A stretch of DNA of 64,000 bases from assembly GCF_021209385.1 (NCBI RefSeq), contig NZ_JAJOIL010000035.1:62001-126000 (forward strand), given 5' to 3'. Made by a program: the position numbers and the translations under genes. Every line of letters starts with the position of its first letter. The stretch's first letter is position 1. Below the pieces are notes generated by a model. It worked only from the letters and a program-made list of their open reading frames with translations, was not told the DNA's origin and did not search any database. The DNA is from Seleniivibrio sp. Its GTDB lineage: Bacteria; Chrysiogenota; Deferribacteres; Deferribacterales; Geovibrionaceae. Of the stretch, positions 36,896-45,106 are shown in pieces.

Positions 36896-38695
36896 TTAAA
36901 TGGATTTCACAAAAGAAACCACTTTTTCAGCAAGATTCAGCGGTATTTTGCACAATGAAGCAAGCTCTTCGGCTGCAAGTTCTTTTTCACGATAAATATC
37001 CGGATATGCCTCCAGTATTTTTTTCAAAGATTTTTCACCCATTCCGGCTATATCAAGCAGAGGGGATTTTTTGAAGTCTTTGAGCGCGAGTTTACGGCTG
37101 TAAGTTATGGCGAAGCGGTGCGCCTCGTCCCTTATCTTCTGCACAAACAGCAGAACCGGACTGTTCTTTTTCAGGTTCAGCGGATTTTTTCTGCCGGGGA
37201 GGTGGATAGACTCTATGGAATCCTCCTGCCTGTCCTTCATAAACTTTATAGAGCGACCTTTGGAAATTGATATGAAATTGGCGCTGACGCCCTGCTCCTG
37301 CATGGCTCTCACTGCGCTGTTAAGCTGACCTATGCCGCCATCGACAATATACAGGTCTGCCAGAGGTTCGCTGCCCTCTTTAATATTTTCAAACTTGCGT
37401 GAGAACAGCTCATATATGGAAACGAAGTCATCGTTCTCCGCCGTTTTTATCTTATATTTTCTGTACTGCGGAGGCGCGAAATCTCCGTCCACAGTGACAA
37501 CGGACACGCCCACCGTACCTTTCCCGCCAAGGTGTGATATGTCAACACATTCAACTCGCTTGATCTCCCCTTCGTATTCGGTTATCTCTTTGAGACGAAG
37601 GCTGATATCCCGCCTGCGGCTGAGTTTTTTCAGATATAGTTCCGTCTGTATCTTTCCGTTCTCAAGCCCCAAAGCGTAAAGCTGTGCAAAACCGCGCTTT
37701 CGCAGAACTACCTTGCGTCCGGCGCTTCGTTCCACAGCATCGTGAAGCGTGTCGGTGTCCTCCAGCCCGAAAACCGATATCATATCCGGAAAACTTACCA
37801 CGGATGAATAAAGCTGTAAAATATACGATTCCAGAACCTCTTCGGGATTCTCATCCTCAAAGATATCCGTGCGGCTGCCGACGAGCTTTCCGCCGCGGAC
37901 AAAAAGAACCGTGATGCCGGATACGTTCTCCATAGTGTGCGGAACAAAAACGTCAATGCTCCGCCTGTCTTCTGCCAGAACAACCGTCTGCTTTATGAAC
38001 AGCCTTTCGATGTTGCGTATCCTGTCGCGCAGTTTCGCCGCCTCTTCAAAATCCATGCGGTCGGAAAGGCGCATCATCTCGGACGTCAGACGCTCCTTTA
38101 TGCTCTCATAGTCTCCGTTGAAGAAGTCGCGAACCTCTTTAACCATGTCGGAATATCTGTTGCGGCTAATGAGATTTTCGCAGGGACCAAGACACTGCTT
38201 TATCTGATATTTCAGGCACACCCTGCCCTCTTTAAACTTAGTGTCGGTGCAGGTGCGCAGAGGGAACGCTCTGAGAATTTCCTCAGTGATGCCGCGCAGA
38301 GCCGTAACATCGGTGTAAGGACCGAAATATTCTCCGGCATGTCCGGATTCGCGGGTGATAAGCAGTTTAGGATAGTCCCCGTCTGTGATACGAATATATG
38401 GGTAGCTTTTGGAATCCTTAAGCCGGACGTTATATCTCGGCTTTTCGGTTTTGATAAAATTATTTTCAAGGAGCAGTGCTTCCGCTTCGCTTGTTGTCAC
38501 AACAAACCGGAAATCCCTCGCCGCCTCCAGCATTTTCAGTGTTTTCAGCGGTTTATGCTCCATATCGGTAAAATACGACGAGACCCTGTTTTTCAGGTTC
38601 TTCGCTTTGCCAACATAGAGAATTTCGTCATTCTTTCCGATATAAAGGTAAACCCCGGGATTTTCGGGGACATCTTTCAGTTCAGGCTTAAACAT
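36896..38695 (-). CDS. uvrC: Excinuclease ABC subunit C
   Basis: The product is 599 residues. The N-terminal GIY-YIG nuclease (GVYLYIGKNDEILYVGKAKN), a cysteine cluster (CLKYQIKQCLGPCE), the UVR motif (MDFEEAAKLRDRI), the RNase H-like C-terminal nuclease (ECVDISHLGGKGTVGVSVV, YIVDGGIGQLN) and terminal HhH repeats are all visible. With UvrAB it makes the dual incisions in nucleotide excision repair. Its ATG overlaps the stop of the NifX-like gene by one base (TGATG), so the two are likely coupled. Confidence 0.97.
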   Translation of the reverse strand: MFKPELKDVPENPGVYLYIGKNDEILYVGKAKNLKNRVSSYFTDMEHKPLKTLKMLEAARDFRFVVTTSEAEALLLENNFIKTEKPRYNVRLKDSKSYPYIRITDGDYPKLLITRESGHAGEYFGPYTDVTALRGITEEILRAFPLRTCTDTKFKEGRVCLKYQIKQCLGPCENLISRNRYSDMVKEVRDFFNGDYESIKERLTSEMMRLSDRMDFEEAAKLRDRIRNIERLFIKQTVVLAEDRRSIDVFVPHTMENVSGITVLFVRGGKLVGSRTDIFEDENPEEVLESYILQLYSSVVSFPDMISVFGLEDTDTLHDAVERSAGRKVVLRKRGFAQLYALGLENGKIQTELYLKKLSRRRDISLRLKEITEYEGEIKRVECVDISHLGGKGTVGVSVVTVDGDFAPPQYRKYKIKTAENDDFVSIYELFSRKFENIKEGSEPLADLYIVDGGIGQLNSAVRAMQEQGVSANFISISKGRSIKFMKDRQEDSIESIHLPGRKNPLNLKKNSPVLLFVQKIRDEAHRFAITYSRKLALKDFKKSPLLDIAGMGEKSLKKILEAYPDIYREKELAAEELASLCKIPLNLAEKVVSFVKSI

Positions 38696-39054
38696 CAGCT
38701 GTTACAGTCGCAGTTGCCTTCGTCATAACCGTAAACGGTGAGGCATCCTTTCTTATAGTTCTCAAGGTCTTCTTCAACAATGCCCGTCTTTGCCTGCATG
38801 ACATGAACGCCGTTGTCCATGAGTCTCTGCAAAGCTCCGGGACCGATGCCGCCGGTAATGACAACTTCCACACCCTGATTGGCAAGCTCTATGGAAGGAT
38901 TGCACGAACCGGTCGTCTGGAGATCCTGGGCATAGATAAGCCCTGCCTCTTTGGTATCCGTTTCATAAGTGATAAAACAGGGAGCCGCACCGAAATGATG
39001 AGTAATCACACTTTTCATACCCTGAAAAGAATCTACAGGAAAACATATTTTCAT
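38695..39054 (-). CDS. NifX/NifB-associated (dinitrogenase iron-molybdenum cofactor) family protein, copy 1
   Basis: The product is 119 residues with the single-domain NifX_NafY fold: MKICFPVDSFQG start, FGAAPCFITYETD, and VEVVITGGIGPGALQRL. The C-terminus carries a short Cys-rich tail (GNCDC). Family members bind iron-sulfur or Fe-Mo cofactor intermediates. Free-standing copies without other nif genes, as here, are common in anaerobes and of unclear function. About 50% similar by eye to the neighbouring copy. Its ribosome site (AAAGGGGG) lies inside a 10-bp hairpin. It is translationally coupled to uvrC. Confidence 0.87.
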   Translation of the reverse strand: MKICFPVDSFQGMKSVITHHFGAAPCFITYETDTKEAGLIYAQDLQTTGSCNPSIELANQGVEVVITGGIGPGALQRLMDNGVHVMQAKTGIVEEDLENYKKGCLTVYGYDEGNCDCNS

Positions 39055-39059
39055 AAGGA

Positions 39060-39094
39060 ACCCCCTTTGAGCTTAAAAATTACCCAAAGGGGGT
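39060..39094 (-). promoter_or_regulatory. Hairpin enclosing the ribosome site of NifX-like copy 1
   Basis: ACCCCCTTTG / CAAAGGGGGT form a perfect 10-bp stem with a 15-base loop on the minus strand. The 3' arm contains the AAAGGGGG Shine-Dalgarno sequence, 6 bases before the ATG at 39054. It may be a terminator for copy 2, a translational switch, or both. Confidence 0.6.
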
Positions 39095-39118
39095 CGTTTG
39101 TCAAGAAGTTTGGAAATG

Positions 39119-39496
39119 TTAGTGGTTGCAGGAATGGCTTCCGCCGCCGCAGAGCTGTTCCTTTCCGCCAAGCTTTGTCAGCCTGTTGTTTATGAAATTT
39201 TCCACATCGGCGTTAACTTTGCCGTCCCTTGCCTGATAAACACTTACACCGTCAGACATAAGTCTCGTCATTGCCCCCTGACCTATGCCGCCGACCACGA
39301 CAGCATCCACACCCGCGCCGGAAAGAGCAGCGGCTGGGTTACATGCGCCATGTTCGTGAACCGCATCGCGGTTGTTTATAAAACCAGCCTGTTTTGTGTC
39401 AGTATCGAATGTCACAAAACCGGGCGCTGAACCGAAATGTCCGTATATCGGACTTTCAAGTCCTTTGTCCTGTTCAACAGGAAAACATATCTTCAT
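39119..39496 (-). CDS. NifX/NifB-associated family protein, copy 2
   Basis: The product is 125 residues, a paralogue of the downstream copy: MKICFPVEQDKG start, FGSAPGFVTFDTD, VDAVVVGGIGQGAMTRL, and a tail of CGGGSHSCNH that could bind a metal ion. It is the first gene of a probable transcript copy 2-copy 1-uvrC. The upstream region has a GGCATATGCC dyad inside a possible promoter. No nitrogenase genes are in the window, so a role in another iron-sulfur or metal pathway is more likely. Confidence 0.87.
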   Translation of the reverse strand: MKICFPVEQDKGLESPIYGHFGSAPGFVTFDTDTKQAGFINNRDAVHEHGACNPAAALSGAGVDAVVVGGIGQGAMTRLMSDGVSVYQARDGKVNADVENFINNRLTKLGGKEQLCGGGSHSCNH

Positions 39497-39560
39497 GGTA
39501 CCACCTCGTTGTGTATAATTACCATTTATATGATATGGGCATATGCCAATAAGTCAAGAA

Positions 39561-41561
39561 CTATTTTACTTTAAACCTCTCCATACTCCGTTTAAGACTG
39601 TCGGAAATCTCTGCCAGACCTGAAGAATTCTCTGCTATACTGTCAGCAGTATTTTTTACTTCAGAGGAAATCACCGCAACGTTTTTAATATCGTTATATA
39701 TCTGGTCGCTGGTAGCCGCCATTTCGTGTGTTGCCGAGGAGATGTTGCCAACCATGTTCTGAAGCTTTGAAACCTCCTGTTCCAACTCGTTCAGAATAAC
39801 GGATATCCTCTCGGAAGATTCAACTCCGGCGCTGACCTGTCTCGTAACGCCGCCCATGGAGGTCGTAACCTTGCTGACCTCTGTGCGGGTACCTGAAACC
39901 AGTGAAGATATCTCTGTAGTTGCCTGCTGCGTTCTCTCTGCCAGCTTGCGCACCTCGTCTGCAACGACGGCAAAACCTCTGCCGTTTTCACCGGCACGCG
40001 CTGCTTCAATAGCGGCATTGAGTGCCAGCAGGTTTGTCTGGTCTGCGATATCGCTTATCACGCCGACAATGTTGCTTATCTCGTCCGACTTCTCGCCAAG
40101 CCCTGTCACAAGAATGGATGATTCATCAACCGTATCCTTTATACGCATAACTCCTGTGAGAGATTCTTCCACAGCACCCTTGCCCGTATGCACCTTTTCC
40201 CATGTGAGGCGGGCAAACTCGGAAATATCACTGAGATTTTTGGCTATGTCATTGGTAGTGCTTGTCATCTCTGTTGCGGAAGTTGCTATCACAGCCGTAC
40301 TGCCTGACTGTTCCGCCATGCCTGCGGAAAGCTCTACTGCACCGGATGACAGATCAGCACTTGATGTTTTAAGGGTGTCTGCAGTCTCCTGAAGCTCTTT
40401 TATCATATCGCCAAGGCTATTTGTCATCAGTTTGACAGAATGGACAAGACTGGAAGAATCGTCCGCTTTAACATGCATATCCGCCGTGAAATCGCCGCCT
40501 GCAACCTTCTGCATAACGTCGATAACAACGTCCGGCTCTCCGCCGAGCCTCCTGACAAGCTTGTTAACGGTCACCAGCACTATTAAGACAATTATTGCCG
40601 TTGCGATCACCGCTATAATAAAAATAGTGTTTTTCAGGATTGCAAGAACTGCGAATATCTCTGAGTAAGGTATCTCAACCCCGAAAAGATATGTATAATC
40701 AACACCGTCTATTTTAACAGGGCAATAGATAATAAAATCGTCGTTGCTGACTACGCTCACAGGCAGACCTTTTTCTGCCGCTTCAGCGGCTTCCGGTTCG
40801 GTGAGTTTCTGCCCTTCTTTTGTTTTATCTTTATGCGATATTACCGTCATGCTATTGGTCGCCAGAAAGGCAAAACCTGTATCATAAACTTTTATGCTGC
40901 TTATCATGCTTTTGACGTCGTCAAGAAGAACATCCACTCCGGCAACGCCTATGATTTTTCCGTTAACAGTGAAAGGGTAACTTACTGTAACAGTAGTAAT
41001 ATTTTTCCCGTCAAACGAATAAGTGGCTGGCTCTGCTACATAGGGCTTGCCACTGTTCAAAGGTTTCTGATACCAATCGCTCACAGAACCGGTATCATAC
41101 ATTGAACTCGCAAAAGACCTCGCTATGCCGCCTTTATCGCGATAAGGCATTGGGCAGAACTGTCCTTTTTCGTTTGTGCCATCAGCATTTCCGCCTGCAA
41201 GTTCGGCATCTTTACCGTCATACTGGTTCGGTTCCCAGACTATCCAGACGTCAAACAAATTCGGATTTTTTTCCAGAACACGCTCCAACATGTCCAAAAC
41301 CTCTTTTCTGGAAACAGTGGCTCCTGATGCTGAGAGCATGGAAGCAGTGTCAGAGAGTGTTCTGGCAACTGACAGAGCAGAACCTACGTCCTCTTTCAGT
41401 TCGTTGCCATATCGGTTTGCAAGATTGTCTGCACTTGTGGAAGCAATGGAGCTGATATCGCCTTTCAATCCGTTATAAATGAAAATGTCAGCGGCTATAA
41501 AAGCAACAACCACCGCTGTAATGACCGGTACAAGCACCTTCATTTTGAATGACAGTTTCAT
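39561..41561 (-). CDS. Methyl-accepting chemotaxis protein with dCache sensor domain
   Basis: The product is 666 residues from the ATG at 41561 (AGGAGG seven bases upstream). Transmembrane helix 1 is at about 10-28. The periplasmic dCache_1 domain (about 35-285) includes the [14 protein letters not shown] and [20 protein letters not shown] segments. Helix 2 is at about 305-330, then a HAMP region and a signalling domain with the conserved hairpin tip [19 protein letters not shown]. dCache receptors of this style often sense amino acids, amines or carboxylates; the ligand is unknown. The C-terminus ends MERFKVK without a CheR-binding pentapeptide. Confidence 0.95.
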   Translation of the reverse strand: MKLSFKMKVLVPVITAVVVAFIAADIFIYNGLKGDISSIASTSADNLANRYGNELKEDVGSALSVARTLSDTASMLSASGATVSRKEVLDMLERVLEKNPNLFDVWIVWEPNQYDGKDAELAGGNADGTNEKGQFCPMPYRDKGGIARSFASSMYDTGSVSDWYQKPLNSGKPYVAEPATYSFDGKNITTVTVSYPFTVNGKIIGVAGVDVLLDDVKSMISSIKVYDTGFAFLATNSMTVISHKDKTKEGQKLTEPEAAEAAEKGLPVSVVSNDDFIIYCPVKIDGVDYTYLFGVEIPYSEIFAVLAILKNTIFIIAVIATAIIVLIVLVTVNKLVRRLGGEPDVVIDVMQKVAGGDFTADMHVKADDSSSLVHSVKLMTNSLGDMIKELQETADTLKTSSADLSSGAVELSAGMAEQSGSTAVIATSATEMTSTTNDIAKNLSDISEFARLTWEKVHTGKGAVEESLTGVMRIKDTVDESSILVTGLGEKSDEISNIVGVISDIADQTNLLALNAAIEAARAGENGRGFAVVADEVRKLAERTQQATTEISSLVSGTRTEVSKVTTSMGGVTRQVSAGVESSERISVILNELEQEVSKLQNMVGNISSATHEMAATSDQIYNDIKNVAVISSEVKNTADSIAENSSGLAEISDSLKRSMERFKVK

Positions 41562-41726
41562 AGTTCCTCCTTGTTCAATCATTATACCTTTTTTGTATGT
41601 AACTATTTTTAGTATAGATGTCATATTTTTATATTTATAAGTTTACCCTATGTTCCAAACCAATCAAATAGAAATAGACTTATAAATAATTATAGAAATA
41701 TACGAACGGGAGGGAACCAGTGACAA

Positions 41727-41758
41727 AAAAGCCCCTCATGTTTCCATGTGGGGCTTTT
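41727..41758 (-). terminator. Rho-independent terminator after the MerR gene
   Basis: AAAAGCCCC / GGGGCTTTT, extended by CATG/CATG after one mismatch, with a 4-base loop. The minus-strand continuation is T-rich. The structure lies between the MerR stop and the MCP promoter region. Confidence 0.88.
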
Positions 41759-41802
41759 AATACCAGAGAAAATCAATTTTTTAATGTAATATTCAGTCTC
41801 TT

Positions 41803-42627
41803 TTATTCAACAGGAATCCAATATTCATAATAAATTCTTCCAGCGTTAATATTTGAATGAAGTTGTCTCTCTTTATCAATGAACAATTGGCAACCAAACA
41901 TATCACCATTAACAGTATAATTGTTTTCTTTAATATATTTATTTATCAATCTGACAGATTCCAATCTGCTTTCTTGAGTGGAACCATGCGACTGGACAGT
42001 ATACAGGCATTTTCGGGCTTCCAAACGTTTCGTCAGTCCGCGTTGTTCAAAATCGCTTTGATCAATAAACTTAGAGTCAATTGAATAACCATGATAGCTT
42101 TTCCATACACAATCTTTAAGTAATTCATCCTGTTTAACCAACATAAAGAAATGAACAAGAGGCAGATAATGCAGCCATTTGGCAATAAGTTGTACTAATT
42201 CAGAGTTGCATACTATTTTTCTGTCATATGAATTGATAAGATAAGATATTTCAGGGCTTTCGCAAATTGAAAATGTACCAAGTTTCTTGGGAATATTAGT
42301 AATTTTTGATCTATAATCTGTAAGAACTCTGCTAACCTCAAGTAACCTTTTAGATTCTCTTTGAAGTTCTTCCTCTTTCATTTTCAGTTTATCTTCAATA
42401 TCGAGGATAGTTCCGTTTTTCATAATATCTATAGTTTCTTTCACAGAAAATCCGCAAGACCTGAAAAAAGCACACTTGACAAGCTGTTTAAGATGCTGAG
42501 CTTCGTAATACCTGTAGCTGTTTCTGTAATCCCGTTCAGGTATGACTACTTTTTCATTTTCATAAAACCGTAGTGCTTCTGTGGTGCAATTGAACATCTT
42601 TGCAACTTCAGCAATTTTCAAACTCAT
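41803..42627 (-). CDS. MerR-family transcriptional regulator with GyrI-like effector domain
   Basis: The product is 274 residues. The N-terminal MerR HTH (MSLKIAEVAKMFNCTTEALRFYENE in two blocks, with the RFYE signature) leads to a dimerising coiled coil (about 75-115). The C-terminal domain of about 155 residues ends RIYYEYWIPVE, the BmrR/GyrI-type small-molecule-binding fold. Such regulators untwist promoters with long spacers when a ligand binds. The divergent cytochrome gene has exactly such a promoter. GGAG lies seven bases before the ATG at 42627; a TTG four codons earlier is less likely. The gene is noticeably AT-rich compared with the flanking housekeeping genes. Confidence 0.88.
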   Translation of the reverse strand: MSLKIAEVAKMFNCTTEALRFYENEKVVIPERDYRNSYRYYEAQHLKQLVKCAFFRSCGFSVKETIDIMKNGTILDIEDKLKMKEEELQRESKRLLEVSRVLTDYRSKITNIPKKLGTFSICESPEISYLINSYDRKIVCNSELVQLIAKWLHYLPLVHFFMLVKQDELLKDCVWKSYHGYSIDSKFIDQSDFEQRGLTKRLEARKCLYTVQSHGSTQESRLESVRLINKYIKENNYTVNGDMFGCQLFIDKERQLHSNINAGRIYYEYWIPVE

Positions 42628-42679
42628 CCCCGTCTCCAAACGACTAAGTATTCTTAATGAAGTTTTTTCAAAATGAGCA

Positions 42680-42710
42680 TTGACCTTAAAGCTTCTTTAT
42701 ACCTTATAGT
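42680..42710 (+). promoter_or_regulatory. MerR-type promoter with 19-bp spacer and central dyad
   Basis: TTGACC (42680-42685), a 19-bp spacer and TATAGT (42705-42710). The spacer contains an imperfect dyad TTAAAG-CTT-CTTTAT. Overlong 19-bp spacers holding a dyad are the hallmark of promoters activated by MerR proteins. It points into the cytochrome/flavoprotein operon, and the MerR gene is divergent. Confidence 0.82.
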
Positions 42711-42798
42711 CCGATTAATAGCTAGCTAATTTACATGAACCGACGGGTTTAAAGGAGATTCTAATGGGTTAACTATTTGTAGCAAAGACAAGTAAAAA

Positions 42799-42823
42799 AA
42801 CCGGGAATTTTCTGTTTCCGGTT
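42799..42823 (-). terminator. Minus-strand terminator or leader hairpin upstream of the cytochrome gene
   Basis: AACCGGGAA / TTTCCGGTT, a 9-bp stem (one G-T pair) with a 7-base loop. On the minus strand it is followed by seven Ts, so it should stop antisense transcripts heading toward merR. On the plus strand it sits in the leader without a T-run. Confidence 0.6.
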
Positions 42824-42873
42824 GCTATTTAAGGTTTTGAACAGTTTTAAATTAGTTAAAAGAGGAAATAAAT

Positions 42874-43374
42874 ATGATGATATTTACAAAGTATCTGACA
42901 GCCATTTTATCAACGTTTTTGGTCATATTCTCATTGAGCGGACACGTTGACGCAGGTGAAAAAGACAACAGTTCTCAAACTGTTAAACATTATTACGACT
43001 CCATAAAATCAGAGAATAATCTTGCAAAAGTACACGGTGATGCCGGGCTCAGCTGCATCGACTGCCACAGTGACTATACTGCAAAAGGAAACAGCAAAAG
43101 CGATACCTCTGTTTTAAAACTCAAAAGTTCAGGCGATGAATTATGTCTAAAATGTCACGATCTTAAAGAGGTTGACAATAAAGTTGTTTATAAAGGTCAG
43201 GGACCATCAGGTGCTGATGTCCGCCCGCACTCACAACACGTTGCCGACATCCATTGCGCAACCTGCCACAGCATGCACAGAAAATCCAATCTGATGTGTG
43301 CAAAATGCCATGTCCAAAAATGGATGAAAACTCTTCCCAAACGTTGGAATACACCGCTCAAAACTGAAAATTAA
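42874..43374 (+). CDS. Periplasmic tetrahaem cytochrome c
   Basis: The product is 166 residues with a signal peptide (cleavage likely after GHVDA) and four CXXCH haem sites at residues 61, 91, 128 and 142, plus extra histidines for axial ligation. The layout resembles the cytochrome c3-like tetrahaem domain of Shewanella flavocytochrome c fumarate reductase and the small cytochrome of methacrylate reductase systems. It probably carries electrons from a membrane quinol dehydrogenase to the flavoprotein encoded 20 bp downstream. No membrane quinol oxidase (CymA/NrfH type) is in the window. Ribosome site AGAGGAAA. Confidence 0.9.
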   Translation: MMIFTKYLTAILSTFLVIFSLSGHVDAGEKDNSSQTVKHYYDSIKSENNLAKVHGDAGLSCIDCHSDYTAKGNSKSDTSVLKLKSSGDELCLKCHDLKEVDNKVVYKGQGPSGADVRPHSQHVADIHCATCHSMHRKSNLMCAKCHVQKWMKTLPKRWNTPLKTEN

Positions 43375-43394
43375 TTGTAACAAAGAGGGAAATG

Positions 43395-45032
43395 ATGAAT
43401 TCAAAAAATAAAAAAACAACGGATATGTCACGAAGAAGCTTCATGAAAACAAGTGCTATGTCAGCACTGGGAGTTGCATCTGCAAGTCTGATATCAGGTG
43501 TTGCTCCGGAAGTTGAGGCAAAAACAGCACTAGTACAAAGTAACGGTAAATATGGCTTTGAAACTCCTCCAAGCCCGATTCCATCACGTATGATCAGGGA
43601 ATTCGCAACTGCTGACGTTATCGTCGTCGGCGGAGGAATCTCAGGCGTTATGGCTGCAAAATCAGCACAGGAAAATGGAGCAAAAGTTATAGTGCTTCAG
43701 AAAGGACCTGTCGTAATGTGCCACGGTTTTTCTATGGGCTGCATAGATTCAAAAATCCAGATTGAGAAAAACATAAGAATCAACAAAATGAATGCAATTA
43801 CAGAATTGAACTATCAGAGCCTGAACAAACCGAAATTTGAACTGTTGAAACTCTGGGCAGAACACAGTGGGGAAACTTTCAATTGGATTGATGATATGAC
43901 CACCAAACACGGAGTCAAAGGTATTTTCATTCCTAATGCAGGGACAGAATCCGGAGAAAGTGGAGGAAAATACTGGTTCAATTCTTACTGTACAGGGCAC
44001 AAATGGAAAGGCGGGATGATCGTAGCAATAAATCTCGTTGCTAAAGAAGCTGTCAAAGCGGGTGTTGAATTCCGCTTCAACACTCCGGGCAAACAACTAG
44101 TGCAGGACAAAAGCGGCAGAATTACCGGAGTAATAGCTAAACACGAAATAACAGGAGACTACATACAATTCAATGCAAAAAAAGGTGTGATCCTGTGTAC
44201 TGGTGATTACGGCAACAATCCAGACATGCTACAAAAATATTGCCCTGCTGCTGTTGGTCTCAAAAGTTATTATACACCACGCCACAATACAGGCGATGGG
44301 CATTTAATGGGTATCTGGGTTGGAGCCGAAATGGAAAACGGCATCCATACTAAAATGGCACATGTCCACTCCACGCCTGACTTTGCAGACAGTGACGCAC
44401 CCGGACGCGGAATGCCGTGGCTTGCTGTCCAAAAAGAGGGAAAACGCTTATGTAACGAAGACATTCCTTTTTATTTGATGGCAAATCAGACTCTGAATGC
44501 AACAAACCCTGACGGTCTTTATTACAACATTCTCGACTCTGACTGGGAGGAAAACCTTAAACAATTTCCTCCGCGCGTTGCCGGTGCAATAGACCGTCAA
44601 TCTTTTGACGAAGCTCTTAGCAGAGGGTTAATTATTAAAGCGGATAAAATAGAAGAACTGGCAAACAAGCTGAATCTGCCGGCAGAAACATTTTCAAAAA
44701 CTGTTGCAAGATACAATGAACTTGTCGAAAAAGGTGTTGATGAAGATTTCGGAAAAATAGCAGTTGACCTTTCATTTATCAAAAAAGCCCCGTTCTACGG
44801 AATACCGAGATTATGTTGCATATCTGCTATCCTTGGCGGGATCAATATCAATACAAAAATGCAAGTTCTCGATAAAGAACAACACATTATACATGGGTTG
44901 TATGCTGCCGGTAATGTGTCAGGAGGATTTTTCGGAGGAGCAAATGATTACCCTTTCCCAATTATAGGCTTAAGCGTCGGAAGAGCCACTACTTTTGGTC
45001 GACTTGCTGGCAGGTATGCCGCAAAAGGCTGA
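43395..45032 (+). CDS. Tat-exported FAD-dependent reductase of the fumarate-reductase flavoprotein superfamily, substrate unknown
   Basis: The product is about 545 residues (the adjacent ATG at 43392 is also possible; GAGGGAA precedes both). The twin-arginine signal MSRRSFMKTS is followed by the FAD dinucleotide motif DVIVVGGGISGVMAA (about 74-88) and a C-terminal FAD segment (GLYAAGNVSGG...GRATTFGRLAG). Key substrate residues of flavocytochrome c fumarate reductase are not conserved: the proton-donor TTRD region reads EDIPF, the VHHT region reads RLCCIS, and the GANRLGG region reads GANDYPFP. It is therefore probably not a fumarate, urocanate or methacrylate reductase. It is paired with the tetrahaem cytochrome and followed by a terminator. 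Confidence 0.85.
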   Translation: MNSKNKKTTDMSRRSFMKTSAMSALGVASASLISGVAPEVEAKTALVQSNGKYGFETPPSPIPSRMIREFATADVIVVGGGISGVMAAKSAQENGAKVIVLQKGPVVMCHGFSMGCIDSKIQIEKNIRINKMNAITELNYQSLNKPKFELLKLWAEHSGETFNWIDDMTTKHGVKGIFIPNAGTESGESGGKYWFNSYCTGHKWKGGMIVAINLVAKEAVKAGVEFRFNTPGKQLVQDKSGRITGVIAKHEITGDYIQFNAKKGVILCTGDYGNNPDMLQKYCPAAVGLKSYYTPRHNTGDGHLMGIWVGAEMENGIHTKMAHVHSTPDFADSDAPGRGMPWLAVQKEGKRLCNEDIPFYLMANQTLNATNPDGLYYNILDSDWEENLKQFPPRVAGAIDRQSFDEALSRGLIIKADKIEELANKLNLPAETFSKTVARYNELVEKGVDEDFGKIAVDLSFIKKAPFYGIPRLCCISAILGGININTKMQVLDKEQHIIHGLYAAGNVSGGFFGGANDYPFPIIGLSVGRATTFGRLAGRYAAKG

Positions 45033-45047
45033 TTTATATAGTTGTTT

Positions 45048-45085
45048 CCTGTCCGACAGCAAAATTTCTGTCGGACAGGTTTTTT
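45048..45085 (+). terminator. Strong terminator between the flavoprotein and porin genes
   Basis: CCTGTCCGACAG / CTGTCGGACAGG, a perfect 12-bp stem with an 8-base loop and six Ts. It ends 21 bp before the porin start, so porin expression needs read-through or a promoter not seen here. It may set a lower porin level. Confidence 0.92.
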
Positions 45086-45106
45086 AATCTTAACGGGAGA
45101 AATGTG

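Noticed and set aside
38695-39496. Evidence for nitrogen fixation from the two NifX-like genes
   Set aside because: These small domains occur widely outside nif clusters, and no nifHDK, nifE or nifB gene is in the window.
43395-45032. Calling the flavoprotein a fumarate reductase
   Set aside because: Overall family resemblance is clear, but the substrate-binding arginine and histidine motifs are absent, so the specific name would be misleading.
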